From the NCBI RefSeq assembly GCF_014195095.1, contig NZ_JACIBC010000010.1, positions 124,001-188,000 on the forward strand: 64,000 nucleotides of DNA, written 5' to 3'. Numbering within the stretch: the stretch's first letter is position 1; every line of letters begins with the position of its first letter. The notes under the pieces were generated by a model, which was not told where the DNA came from, did no database searches, and worked only from the letters and a program-made list of their open reading frames with translations. Below are positions 34,744 to 42,917 of the stretch, in pieces. The stretch is from Rhizobium sp. BK602 (GTDB taxonomy: Bacteria; Pseudomonadota; Alphaproteobacteria; Rhizobiales; Rhizobiaceae). The position numbers and the translations under genes were made by a program.

Positions 34744-35799
34744 TCATCGCGCCGCAGCGATCGGGTAAGACGTCGTTGTGGGCACGCGCGCCAGTGTGAA
34801 GGCTTCAAAGGAGCGTTTCAAGAGAGCGCCGTCGAGCCCGTCCAGAATGAAGACCAGACGCGAGGTTCGGTCCTCCGAAGGCCAGCCCTCCATATGCACC
34901 GGTGTATGAACCAGATGCTGGACGCCATGGACGGCGACAGGACGTTCTTCGCCGCTGAGATTGAGGATACCTTTCACCCGCAGTACGCGCTCCCCATGCC
35001 GATTGAGCAGCATGGTCAGCCAAAGCCCGAAAGCCGTCCAATCGACGGGCCTGTCGATACTGAGCGAGATTGATGAGATGGCCGCCTGATGCGGCACGCC
35101 GTCCGAGGAAACGAGCTGCACTGGTTCCTCACAGTAGAAACCGCTGGGCGACAGACTGCTGCTCGGTGAAACGCTGCTCTGGACGGCGACCAGCGAGGAG
35201 AGATCGAGATCCGGGTCGGCGGCTATCAGGATCGGTGCATCGGGATTGAGCGCGCGAAGGCGAGCTTGAAGATCTCCTTCATCGCAGTCCGCCTGAAGAT
35301 CGGTTTTGGTGACGATCAAGCGGTCTGCAACCGCCGCCTGCCGGTTGGATTCGATATAGGTGTCGAGCTGGCGAAGCCCGTTCACCGCGTCGACCGTCGT
35401 CATCACATTGCCGGCGCAGAAGTGATGGCGAAGCACCGGATCGGCCTTGATGGTCGAGAGCACGGGGAAAGGATCGGCAAGCCCGGTGCTTTCGATGATG
35501 ACGCGCCGGAATAGCGGCAACAGCCCACGCTCGCGGCGGGAGTAGAGCTCCTTCAATGCGGCAGCAAGGTCGCCGCGCACCGTGCAGCAGACGCAGCCGG
35601 AACGCAGCAGCACCATCTCGCCGTCGACGCTTTCGACGAGATCGTGGTCGAGCCCGATCTCGCCGAATTCGTTGATGAGCACGGCGGTGTCGGCAAAGGC
35701 CGGATCCGCCAGGATGCGCTTCAGCAGCGTCGTCTTGCCGGAGCCGAGAAAGCCCGTCAGCAGGTTGATCGGCAGGAAGCCGCTTGTTTCAGTCACCAT
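34744..35799 (-). CDS. CobW/COG0523 family GTP-binding metallochaperone
   Basis: A 351-residue G3E GTPase. Walker A GFLGSGKTT is at 16-24, the metal-binding CVCC at 69-72 (RSGCVCCTVRGDL), and the nucleotide motif reads TKTD. The C-terminal CobW_C domain is at about 235-345. Such proteins deliver zinc or another metal to client enzymes. The start at 35799 has GGAGG and overlaps the preceding 110-residue gene by 11 bases. Its place in this operon suggests a client here, most simply the deacetylase/imidase-family enzyme. Confidence 0.88.
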   Translation of the reverse strand: MVTETSGFLPINLLTGFLGSGKTTLLKRILADPAFADTAVLINEFGEIGLDHDLVESVDGEMVLLRSGCVCCTVRGDLAAALKELYSRRERGLLPLFRRVIIESTGLADPFPVLSTIKADPVLRHHFCAGNVMTTVDAVNGLRQLDTYIESNRQAAVADRLIVTKTDLQADCDEGDLQARLRALNPDAPILIAADPDLDLSSLVAVQSSVSPSSSLSPSGFYCEEPVQLVSSDGVPHQAAISSISLSIDRPVDWTAFGLWLTMLLNRHGERVLRVKGILNLSGEERPVAVHGVQHLVHTPVHMEGWPSEDRTSRLVFILDGLDGALLKRSFEAFTLARVPTTTSYPIAAAR

Positions 35800-36121
35800 G
35801 CCGCGCCTCCATCCTTGCGACGAAAGCAAGGTCGAGAGGGTCACAGGGCCGGCCAACGAGCCTTTCGGCCGCCGGCCAGAGATGACCAAGATCTTCGATC
35901 ATCTCGCTCCTGCCTGTTCGTGTTGACAGAACGAAGGACGCGCCCTGCCAATCGGAGAGGACAAGGCCGAAACCCGAGAGCATCTCGTTGGCGGCACGCA
36001 CGCGCTCGGCACGCTCGCGCCGCCGGTCGACGCTGGCGTGATTGCGGGTGAACACGCCCGGCCGTGCCGCGGCATCCGTCCAATGCTCATTGCCGCCGAG
36101 CACGCCGCACAGTGAACACAT
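35789..36121 (-). CDS. Small protein of unknown function, CobW partner
   Basis: A 110-residue protein with N-terminal MCSLCGVLGGNEHWTDAA, a CxxC pair followed by His, which looks like a metal site. The rest is arginine-rich and helical, then GFGLVLSDWQGASFVLSTRTG with mixed strands. I do not recognise a named family, but genes like this sit directly before cobW in related bacteria as far as I recall. It overlaps the CobW gene by 11 bases, so the two are made together. A role in metal delivery to an enzyme of this operon is possible. Confidence 0.65.
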   Translation of the reverse strand: MCSLCGVLGGNEHWTDAAARPGVFTRNHASVDRRRERAERVRAANEMLSGFGLVLSDWQGASFVLSTRTGRSEMIEDLGHLWPAAERLVGRPCDPLDLAFVARMEARHGD

Positions 36122-36172
36122 GACGATCCGCCTCCTTCAGAATTGATGCTCTCAGTCTTTCAGCCTAGCCGG

Positions 36173-37054
36173 CTATTTCTTGCGCGGAAAGCGGGCGGCG
36201 AAATCGTCGGCGATCTCGTTCATCGTCACGAACTTCACGCCGGGATGCTTGACCATATGCGCATAGAGCCGCTCCAGCATCATCAGCACCTGCGGCCGGC
36301 CGGCGACATCGGGATGGATGGTGATCGGGAAGACGGCATAATCCATCTCGCGATAGACCCAGTCGAACTGATCGCGCCACATCTGCTCGATATCGTGCGG
36401 GTTGACGAAACCGTGGCTGTTCGGAGCCTTCTTGATGAACATCATCGGCGGCAGGTCATCGAGATACCACGAGGCCGGGATTTCGATCAGATCGGTCTCC
36501 TGGCCGCGCTTCAGCGGCACCATCCAGTCCGACGGCTTGCGGGAATAGTCGATCTTCGTCCAGCTGTCGCCGACACGCACGTAGTAGGGCGTGAAATCCT
36601 TATGCATCAGCGAGTGATCGTACTTGATGCCGCGCTCCAGAAGCAGTTCGTTGGTGACATTGGAGAATTCCCACCACGGCGCGACATAGCCGGTCGGGCG
36701 CTTGCCGGACAGCTTGGTCACCAGCTCGATGCACTTGTCGAGGATTTCCGTCTCCTGCTCGCGCGTCATGGCGATCGGATTTTCATGGCTGTAGCCGTGA
36801 ATGCCGATTTCATGGCCGGCATCGGCCACGGCCTGCATCTGCTCGGGGAAGGTCTCGATCGAGTGGCCGGGAATGAACCATGTCGTCTTGATGCCGAAGC
36901 GCTCGAAGAGCTTCACCAGACGTGGGCTGCCGACTTCGCCGGCAAAGAGCCCTCTCGAAATATCGTCGGGCGAGTCCTCGCCGCCGTAAGAGCCGAGCCA
37001 GCCGGCCACGGCATCGACGTCGACGCCAAAACTGCACAAGATTTCCTTTGCCAT
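36173..37054 (-). CDS. Polysaccharide deacetylase family hydrolase (imidase/HpPgdA-like)
   Basis: A 293-residue NodB-fold hydrolase. Metal or catalytic residues can be placed at Asp12/Asp14 (GVDVDAVAGWL), His81, His86 and His90 (GHEIGIHGYSHE), with the AGG/RxPW-like segment GYVAPWWEFS. The opening GVDVDAVAGWLGSYGGEDSP is typical of the HpPgdA/cyclic-imide-hydrolase branch, cytoplasmic enzymes of about 293 residues, and not of exported chitin or peptidoglycan deacetylases; no signal peptide is present. In a transport/amidase operon an imidase or related amidohydrolase is more likely than a cell-wall enzyme. Confidence 0.8.
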   Translation of the reverse strand: MAKEILCSFGVDVDAVAGWLGSYGGEDSPDDISRGLFAGEVGSPRLVKLFERFGIKTTWFIPGHSIETFPEQMQAVADAGHEIGIHGYSHENPIAMTREQETEILDKCIELVTKLSGKRPTGYVAPWWEFSNVTNELLLERGIKYDHSLMHKDFTPYYVRVGDSWTKIDYSRKPSDWMVPLKRGQETDLIEIPASWYLDDLPPMMFIKKAPNSHGFVNPHDIEQMWRDQFDWVYREMDYAVFPITIHPDVAGRPQVLMMLERLYAHMVKHPGVKFVTMNEIADDFAARFPRKK

Positions 37055-37086
37055 GGGATGACCTCCTTTAGTCAGGTTTTCTGTCG

Positions 37087-38190
37087 TTAGTGAGCTGGAA
37101 TGACCGTCGCGTCGGCCGGGTTCCAGGTGAGCATGACCTCGGCGCCGACGGGAAAGGCGCCGGGGCGGTATTTGTCGACATGCGCCTCCAGAGCGAGACC
37201 GCGACCGTCGGGCAGGCTGACGCCGATCTGCGAGATATGGCCGACCACGTCGAAACGCTCGATGCGCGCGCCGACCACATTGCCGCCAAAGGCGCCGGCG
37301 AGATTTTCGCGCGCTGAGCCGCCTGCCGCGTGAACCTCGATCGCCTCCGAAGGGATGACGATGTTGACCTTGCTGGGAAGGCCGCCATTGGCGCAGCCGG
37401 ACAGGGTGCCGAACGCGGTCGAGACGAATGTGCTGTCGGTCTTGGTGCCGGCGACCTCGCCCTCGAAGATGGTATTGCGGCCGATGAACTGCGCCACGAA
37501 GGGCGTGTTCGGGCGCGTGTAAAGCTGATGCGGCGGGCTGACCTGCTCCACCCTGCCCTGGTTCATGACGACGATGCGGTCGGACAGCGCCAGCGCTTCC
37601 GATTGAGCATGGGTGACGAAGACGAAGGTCACGCCGAGTTTCTTCTGCAATAGTTTGAGTTCGTTCTGGATCGCCTTGCGCAGATTGGCGTCGAGGGCGC
37701 CCAGCGGCTCGTCGAGAAGCAGCACATCCGGCTCGACCACGAGGCCGCGGGCAAGCGCGATACGCTGGCGCTGACCGCCCGAGAGCTTGTCCGGCTTGCG
37801 CTCGGCAATGTCCTCCAGCCCGAGGGTGGCGAGAATGCGCTCGACCCGCGCATCCCGCTCGGCCTTCGCCATGCCCTTGACCTCGAGACCATATCCGACA
37901 TTCCGACGCACGGTCATATGCGGAAACAGCGCATAATTCTGGAAGATCATCGATGTCGGCCGCTTCTGCGGCCTGACATCGTTCATGCGCTCGCCCTTGA
38001 TCATCATGTCGCCGGAGGAGATGCTTTCGAAACCGGCGATCATGCGCAGCGTCGTCGTCTTGCCGCAGCCGGAAGGGCCAAGGAAGGCGATGAACTCACC
38101 CTTCCTGATCGAAAGATTGAAGTCGATGACGGCTGGCGTGCCATTGTCATAGACCTTGCCGACATTGATGAGTTCCAAATCATATATCAT
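37087..38190 (-). CDS. ABC transporter ATP-binding protein (PotA-type), canonical
   Basis: A 367-residue ATPase. Walker A GPSGCGKTT is at 38-46, signature LSGGQRQRIALARGL, Walker B VLLLDEPLGALDANLRK and the H-loop FVTHAQSEAL are all intact. The C-terminal TOBE domain is at about 285-360. It is separated from the permease genes by the binding-protein and SDR genes. A second, less canonical ATPase is encoded at 42918, so this importer may use a heterodimer of ATPases, or two separate energisers. Confidence 0.9.
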   Translation of the reverse strand: MIYDLELINVGKVYDNGTPAVIDFNLSIRKGEFIAFLGPSGCGKTTTLRMIAGFESISSGDMMIKGERMNDVRPQKRPTSMIFQNYALFPHMTVRRNVGYGLEVKGMAKAERDARVERILATLGLEDIAERKPDKLSGGQRQRIALARGLVVEPDVLLLDEPLGALDANLRKAIQNELKLLQKKLGVTFVFVTHAQSEALALSDRIVVMNQGRVEQVSPPHQLYTRPNTPFVAQFIGRNTIFEGEVAGTKTDSTFVSTAFGTLSGCANGGLPSKVNIVIPSEAIEVHAAGGSARENLAGAFGGNVVGARIERFDVVGHISQIGVSLPDGRGLALEAHVDKYRPGAFPVGAEVMLTWNPADATVIPAH

Positions 38191-38268
38191 GGGAGATCTC
38201 CGGGCGTGGACGGAGAGGCGGACATCGCCTCCCCGCGGTGCTGGGCATGGGTGGCTGACGCCGCCCCA

Positions 38269-39501
38269 TTACGCATTGAGGAATTCATCCCACTTCTGGA
38301 CGAGATGGTCGTATTCGTCCGGCCACTGATGCCAGTAGGCGACGTTCTTGGCGCGCTCGGCCAGCGAGCCGCCGTCGCGCAGGTCGCCTTCCTTGATGCC
38401 GCGCTCGGCGGCGCCGACCCATGGCTTGCCCTCGTACCAGAAGGCATATTTCTCCGGCGCCATGACCTTCTGGATATTGGTCGACGGGGAGTAGTAGCCC
38501 TGTTCGGACACGGTGATGCCCGGCTCGCCGGAGAGCCAGTAATCGGCATAGGCGATCACGGCATCCTTGTTCGGCGTGCCTGATATCATCGACGGGCCGA
38601 TCGCCCAGCCGCGATAGCCTTCCTTCGGCACGGCATATTTGCACGCCTTACCCTGGGCCTTGACCGCCATGACGGCTGGCTGCCAGGCATCGCAGACGAC
38701 CATCTCGCCCGATGCCATCAGGTTGACCAGCTCGCCGAAGTCACCCCAAAGCGCGCGGAACTGCCCGTCCTTCTTCTTGGAGACCAGGAATTTCGCCGCC
38801 TCGTCGATCTCGGCCGCGCTCGGATTGCCGGGATTCTTGACGTTCAGAAGGCCGAGCGTGTTCATGGCCATGATAGCCTGGCCGAAGGCGATGAGCGGAT
38901 CGGTATTGAGGCCCGACTTGCCCTTCCACTTCGGATCGAAGATCGCCGACCACGTATTGGCTTCCTCGGCCGACAGGACATCCGGATTGTAGCCGATGGA
39001 ATCGTAGTTATAGACCGCAGGCACCATGTTCAGCGTGGTCTTGGCCTCATCGGCCCAGATTTGGCCGACGATCTGCTGCTTCACCTCCCACTTGTCGGAA
39101 GGTGTCGTGAAGGTATCGCGGATATTGGCCCAATTCTTCAGGGAGGCGGCCGGGACCGGCTCGACATTGTTGGTCATGACGATCGACGGCAGGCGCTCGC
39201 CGATGATCTCCCAGCAATCATAATCCTTGGAGCCGGACAGGATCTTGGTCTGCGCGTCCGGAAAGGTCGCCGCCGTGCCGGACGTCTGCCCGACGCCGCT
39301 TGCCTTGCGGAAATCGTCGAGGATACGCTCCTGGACCGTGACCGAAAGGCCGATGGTGCGCAGCTGCTCCTTGGCAAGATTGGCACCCTGCGCATAAGCC
39401 GCCCGCGACGACAGGAAGGGCGTGCCGCCGCCGATCGCGAGCGCCATCACGCCGGCGGAATGCTTCAACAGAGAGCGTCTGTTTATTTCCATTTTGGACA
39501 T
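38269..39501 (-). CDS. ABC transporter substrate-binding protein (PotD-like, Tat signal)
   Basis: A 410-residue periplasmic protein. A twin-arginine signal INRRSLLKHSAG with hydrophobic core and cleavage after AYAQG directs folded export. The mature protein has the spermidine/putrescine-type binding fold (VPKEGYRGWAIGPSMISG, YADYWLSGEPGITVSEQGYYSPS). The start at 39501 has GGAG eight bases before. It is the only clearly exported binding protein of the block, so it should supply the permeases at 41122-42869. The ligand could be a polyamine or other small nitrogen compound. Confidence 0.9.
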   Translation of the reverse strand: MSKMEINRRSLLKHSAGVMALAIGGGTPFLSSRAAYAQGANLAKEQLRTIGLSVTVQERILDDFRKASGVGQTSGTAATFPDAQTKILSGSKDYDCWEIIGERLPSIVMTNNVEPVPAASLKNWANIRDTFTTPSDKWEVKQQIVGQIWADEAKTTLNMVPAVYNYDSIGYNPDVLSAEEANTWSAIFDPKWKGKSGLNTDPLIAFGQAIMAMNTLGLLNVKNPGNPSAAEIDEAAKFLVSKKKDGQFRALWGDFGELVNLMASGEMVVCDAWQPAVMAVKAQGKACKYAVPKEGYRGWAIGPSMISGTPNKDAVIAYADYWLSGEPGITVSEQGYYSPSTNIQKVMAPEKYAFWYEGKPWVGAAERGIKEGDLRDGGSLAERAKNVAYWHQWPDEYDHLVQKWDEFLNA

Positions 39502-39600
39502 TTCTGTTCTCCAGTGCTGATTGCTGTTCCCTTGGACCCTTGCTGGGCCTGCTTCATTGCCGTATCGCCCTCTGCCCGGCCTTGGCCGGGGCGAGGACGA

Positions 39601-40368
39601 TCAGTACCGCCCCACGAGGAGGCCACCATCCACGACCAGAACCTGGCCGGTCATGTATCTCGCGCCGTTCGAGGCGAGGAATGCGATCACGTCGGCGATG
39701 TCTTCCGGCTCGCCGAGCCGGCCCATGGGGATGAACTCGGCCGCCTTTTCCGCGCCTACGGGGCCGAGCGAATTCTCTTCCGATAGAAGCTGAGCCGTGC
39801 GGATGTAGCCCGGCGCAATGCCGTTGACCCTGATGCCGTCCTTCGCCAGTTCGACGGCCAGCCCGCGCACCAGCCCGACGACTCCGGATTTTGCCGCCGA
39901 ATAGTGGACATGCTCGTCCCATCCGTAGGCCACGCCCATGACCGAGGAGAGCGCGACGATGCTGCCCGACTTGCGAGCGCGCATGCCCGGCACGGCGGCA
40001 CGCACCAGCTTGAAGATGCCCTTCAGGTCGACATCCATGGTCAGGTCCCATTTGTCGTCGCTGAGCTGATCAAGCGGCGTACGATGGGCGATGCCGGCAT
40101 TGGCGACGACGACGTCGATCTTGCCAAAGCGGCCCTCGACATCGGCGACGAGCCGGTTCGCGGCCTCCGTCGAGCGGACGTCGTAGAGATGAAATTCAGC
40201 CGAACCGCCGGCGGCAAGAATGTCGCGGACGGTCTGCTCGCCTTCCTTTTCGAGAATGTCGGTAACGACAACATGGTCTCCGAGCGCGGCAAACGCCTTC
40301 GCCGCCGCCTGGCCGATGCCGATGCCCGCGCCTGTGATGATGACAACCCGCTTTTCTACACTGCCCAT
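39601..40368 (-). CDS. Short-chain dehydrogenase/reductase
   Basis: A 255-residue classical SDR: cofactor motif TGAGIGIG near residue 12, Asp after strand 2 (VTDIL; NAD preference), NAGIAH, Ser in ALSSVMG and Tyr-Lys in HYSAAKSGV. It is directly after a second SDR gene on the same strand and within the ABC importer block, so the pair probably oxidises or reduces the imported compound or its breakdown product. Confidence 0.88.
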   Translation of the reverse strand: MGSVEKRVVIITGAGIGIGQAAAKAFAALGDHVVVTDILEKEGEQTVRDILAAGGSAEFHLYDVRSTEAANRLVADVEGRFGKIDVVVANAGIAHRTPLDQLSDDKWDLTMDVDLKGIFKLVRAAVPGMRARKSGSIVALSSVMGVAYGWDEHVHYSAAKSGVVGLVRGLAVELAKDGIRVNGIAPGYIRTAQLLSEENSLGPVGAEKAAEFIPMGRLGEPEDIADVIAFLASNGARYMTGQVLVVDGGLLVGRY

Positions 40369-40381
40369 CTGCTTCTCCCTT

Positions 40382-41122
40382 TCAGAGCATCACGTCGCCG
40401 GAATTCGGACCGAGGGTCTGGCCGACGAAGAGGCTCGCTGCCGGCGAGGCCAGAAATGCCACGGTCGCGGCCACCTCTTCTGGCTCGCCGAAGCGGCCGA
40501 GCGGCAGTTCGCGCTTCTTGCGTTCGCGCCATTCTTCGGAAAGGCCGCGCACCAGCGGCGTATTGATCGGTCCGGGCGCCACGGCATTGACCCGCACGCC
40601 GCGGCTCGAAACCTCACGAGCCAGTGCCTTGGTCATGCCGATGATCGCCGCCTTGGCGCCGGAATAGTGAACCAGCTCGATGCCGCCGATCTGGCCAAGC
40701 TGCGAGGCGACGTTGACGATGACGCCCTCGCCGCGCGCCAGCATCGCGGGCAAAACAGCCTTGGTCATCAGGAAGGTGCCACGCACATGCACGGCAAACA
40801 TCCGGTCGAAATCCTCAAGCTCGAGGTCTTCGAAGGCCGCCTGATGCGCGATGCCGGCATTGTTGACGAGGAGGACGACGTCGCCATGCGAGGCCTTGGC
40901 GGCGGCATGGATGGCCGCCACATCCTCCGGCCTGGCGACATCGCCGGCGATCGCGGTCGCCGCACCGCCCGCCTTGATGATTTCCGAGGCGACTGCCTCG
41001 GCCCGCTCCCCCGAGAGGTCGTTGACCAGAACCGCGTAACCGTCTGCGGCAAGCCGCAGTGCGATGGCGCGGCCGATACCGGAGCCGGCGCCGGTAACGA
41101 TGGCGGAAAGCCTCCGCACCAT
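40382..41122 (-). CDS. Short-chain dehydrogenase/reductase
   Basis: A 246-residue SDR: TGAGSGIG near residue 11, NNAGIAH, Tyr-Lys in HYSGAKAAI, and GPINTPL in the substrate loop. Its ATG overlaps the stop of the permease gene at 41122, so translation is coupled to the transporter. The C-terminus (GQTLGPNSGDVM) replaces the usual GxxxxVDGG ending, which suggests a divergent subfamily. Confidence 0.88.
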   Translation of the reverse strand: MVRRLSAIVTGAGSGIGRAIALRLAADGYAVLVNDLSGERAEAVASEIIKAGGAATAIAGDVARPEDVAAIHAAAKASHGDVVLLVNNAGIAHQAAFEDLELEDFDRMFAVHVRGTFLMTKAVLPAMLARGEGVIVNVASQLGQIGGIELVHYSGAKAAIIGMTKALAREVSSRGVRVNAVAPGPINTPLVRGLSEEWRERKKRELPLGRFGEPEEVAATVAFLASPAASLFVGQTLGPNSGDVML

Positions 41123-41967
41123 TATGCGTCCTCCTGAATGCGGACACGCTTGGCGCGGCGGACCGACAGACCCATCAGGATCGCGTAGGTGCCGAGGAGC
41201 GCGAAGGAAAACAGCGTGGTCAGAACCCCGAAGGCAAAGACGTTCGGATGCACCTCGACGGAGAAAGTGCCGTAGATGGCGAGCGGCAGCGTCAGCTCGC
41301 GGCCGGAGGCGAACAGGGTGCGCGAGAACTCGTCATAGGACAGCGTGAAGGCAAACAGCATGGCCGAAAGCACGCCCGGGAAGATCAGCGGAAAGGTAAC
41401 CTTGTGGAAGGTGCGCGCCGGCGTGACGCCGAGCGACCAGGAGGCTTCCTCCATGCTCGGGTCGAAGCGGTTGAAGATCGCCAGCATGACAAGGAAGGCG
41501 AAGGGGAAGGTGTAGACGACATGCAGGACGAAGGCTGTGCTCCACCAGTGCCGGTCGATGCCGAAGGCATTGGCGACAAGCGCCATGCCGAGACCGACCA
41601 GCACGCCCGGCACCATCATGCCGAGGACGATCAGATAGAAGGCCACCCCCGAGCCGCGGAACTTGCGGCGAAAAGCCTGGGCGGACATGACGCCGAGCAC
41701 GGTCGAGACGATCATGGTCATCAGCGCCAGAAAGAGCGAGCGGATCAGCGCCTGATCGATCGGCAGCGGCGCGATGCGCGAGGGCGGCGTCAGGCCGAAG
41801 AGATGCCGATACCAATAGGTCGACCATTCGATGATCGGAAATTGCGGACCGCCCTCGGGGCCGGTCTGGAACGACAGGATCGCCAGGACGACGAGCGGTC
41901 CGTAGAGGAAGATCAAAAAGAGGGTCGTATAGACGCCCAGGCCGAGCTTTATGCCGCCAGCATTCAT
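41122..41967 (-). CDS. ABC transporter permease (PotC-type)
   Basis: A 281-residue inner-membrane permease with about six helices. The EAA loop reads MEEASWSLGVTPARTFHKVT, the polyamine-type form. The start at 41967 (MNAGGIKLG) has AAGGAGC before it and lies two bases after the stop of the PotB-type permease gene. Its stop overlaps the next SDR start by one base. Confidence 0.9.
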   Translation of the reverse strand: MNAGGIKLGLGVYTTLFLIFLYGPLVVLAILSFQTGPEGGPQFPIIEWSTYWYRHLFGLTPPSRIAPLPIDQALIRSLFLALMTMIVSTVLGVMSAQAFRRKFRGSGVAFYLIVLGMMVPGVLVGLGMALVANAFGIDRHWWSTAFVLHVVYTFPFAFLVMLAIFNRFDPSMEEASWSLGVTPARTFHKVTFPLIFPGVLSAMLFAFTLSYDEFSRTLFASGRELTLPLAIYGTFSVEVHPNVFAFGVLTTLFSFALLGTYAILMGLSVRRAKRVRIQEDA

Positions 41968-41969
41968 GA

Positions 41970-42869
41970 TCAGAGCTCCTTTCTGAGGTCGACGACCTTC
42001 AGCAGGGCCGCGACGACCGCGCCCATGATGATCGTGAGCACAACGCCGGCAACCGCGGCAAAGGCCCATTTCAGCGAGCCGACCTGAGTGACGATGATAT
42101 TCCCCAGCAGATTGACCTTGCGGCCGGAGAGCGCGGCCGAGGTGGCGAATTCGCCCAGAACCATGACGGAGACGAAGATGGCGCCGACCACCACGCCCGG
42201 CATGGACAGCGGCAGGATGATCGTGCGGAAGATGCGCCAGAAGCCGGCGCCCAGATCCTGGGCGGCCTCGATCACCGAGGCGTCGATGCGGCCCATCATG
42301 AAGGCGATCGGCCCGACCATGAAGACGCAATAGATCTGCGTCATGCCGATAATGACCGACAGTTCCGAAAACAGCAGCACCTCAATCGGCTGCTGCACGA
42401 TACCGAGCTTCATCAGGATCATGTTGATCGCGCCCTCGGTGCCGAGCATCGGCCGCCAGGCAAGCACCCGGATCAGGAAGGATGTCCAGAACGGGATGAC
42501 GCAGAGCACGAGAAGTACGGTCTGCAGCGTCTTGTTCTTGATAAGAAGCCCGACGAAGAGCGCTGCCGGATAGCCGACGATGAGCGTCGACAAAAGCACG
42601 AGCAGCCATATGCGGATCGTCGTCCAGAGTGCACCGAGATAGGTGGCGCTGGTCAGGAAGGTGATCCAGCTCTGCAAGGTCAGCGTCGGCTCGATCTTGA
42701 AGGTCGTCTGCGTCCAGAAGGAAACATAGACCATCATCAGCATCGGCAGGACGAGGAAAGCGACCATCCAGATCATGCCCGGCGCCAGAAGCCAGAATGT
42801 CTTGCTCGATCTCCTGCGCGCAGTCGCGCCTTCCTGCACGGCTTCCTCGCTTGTTGCGACCATGGTCAT
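41970..42869 (-). CDS. ABC transporter permease (PotB-type)
   Basis: A 299-residue inner-membrane permease with about six helices; helix 1 is FWLLAPGMIWMVAFLVLPML. The EAA loop is VIEAAQDLGAGFWRIFRTI. The ATG at 42869 is preceded by AAGGAG. It pairs with the PotC-type permease and follows the first ATPase gene after about 48 bases. Confidence 0.9.
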   Translation of the reverse strand: MTMVATSEEAVQEGATARRRSSKTFWLLAPGMIWMVAFLVLPMLMMVYVSFWTQTTFKIEPTLTLQSWITFLTSATYLGALWTTIRIWLLVLLSTLIVGYPAALFVGLLIKNKTLQTVLLVLCVIPFWTSFLIRVLAWRPMLGTEGAINMILMKLGIVQQPIEVLLFSELSVIIGMTQIYCVFMVGPIAFMMGRIDASVIEAAQDLGAGFWRIFRTIILPLSMPGVVVGAIFVSVMVLGEFATSAALSGRKVNLLGNIIVTQVGSLKWAFAAVAGVVLTIIMGAVVAALLKVVDLRKEL

Positions 42870-42917
42870 CTCTCGCTCTCCTTGGAGGGTCCGGTGGAAG
42901 GGTTCGACGGGCTCACA

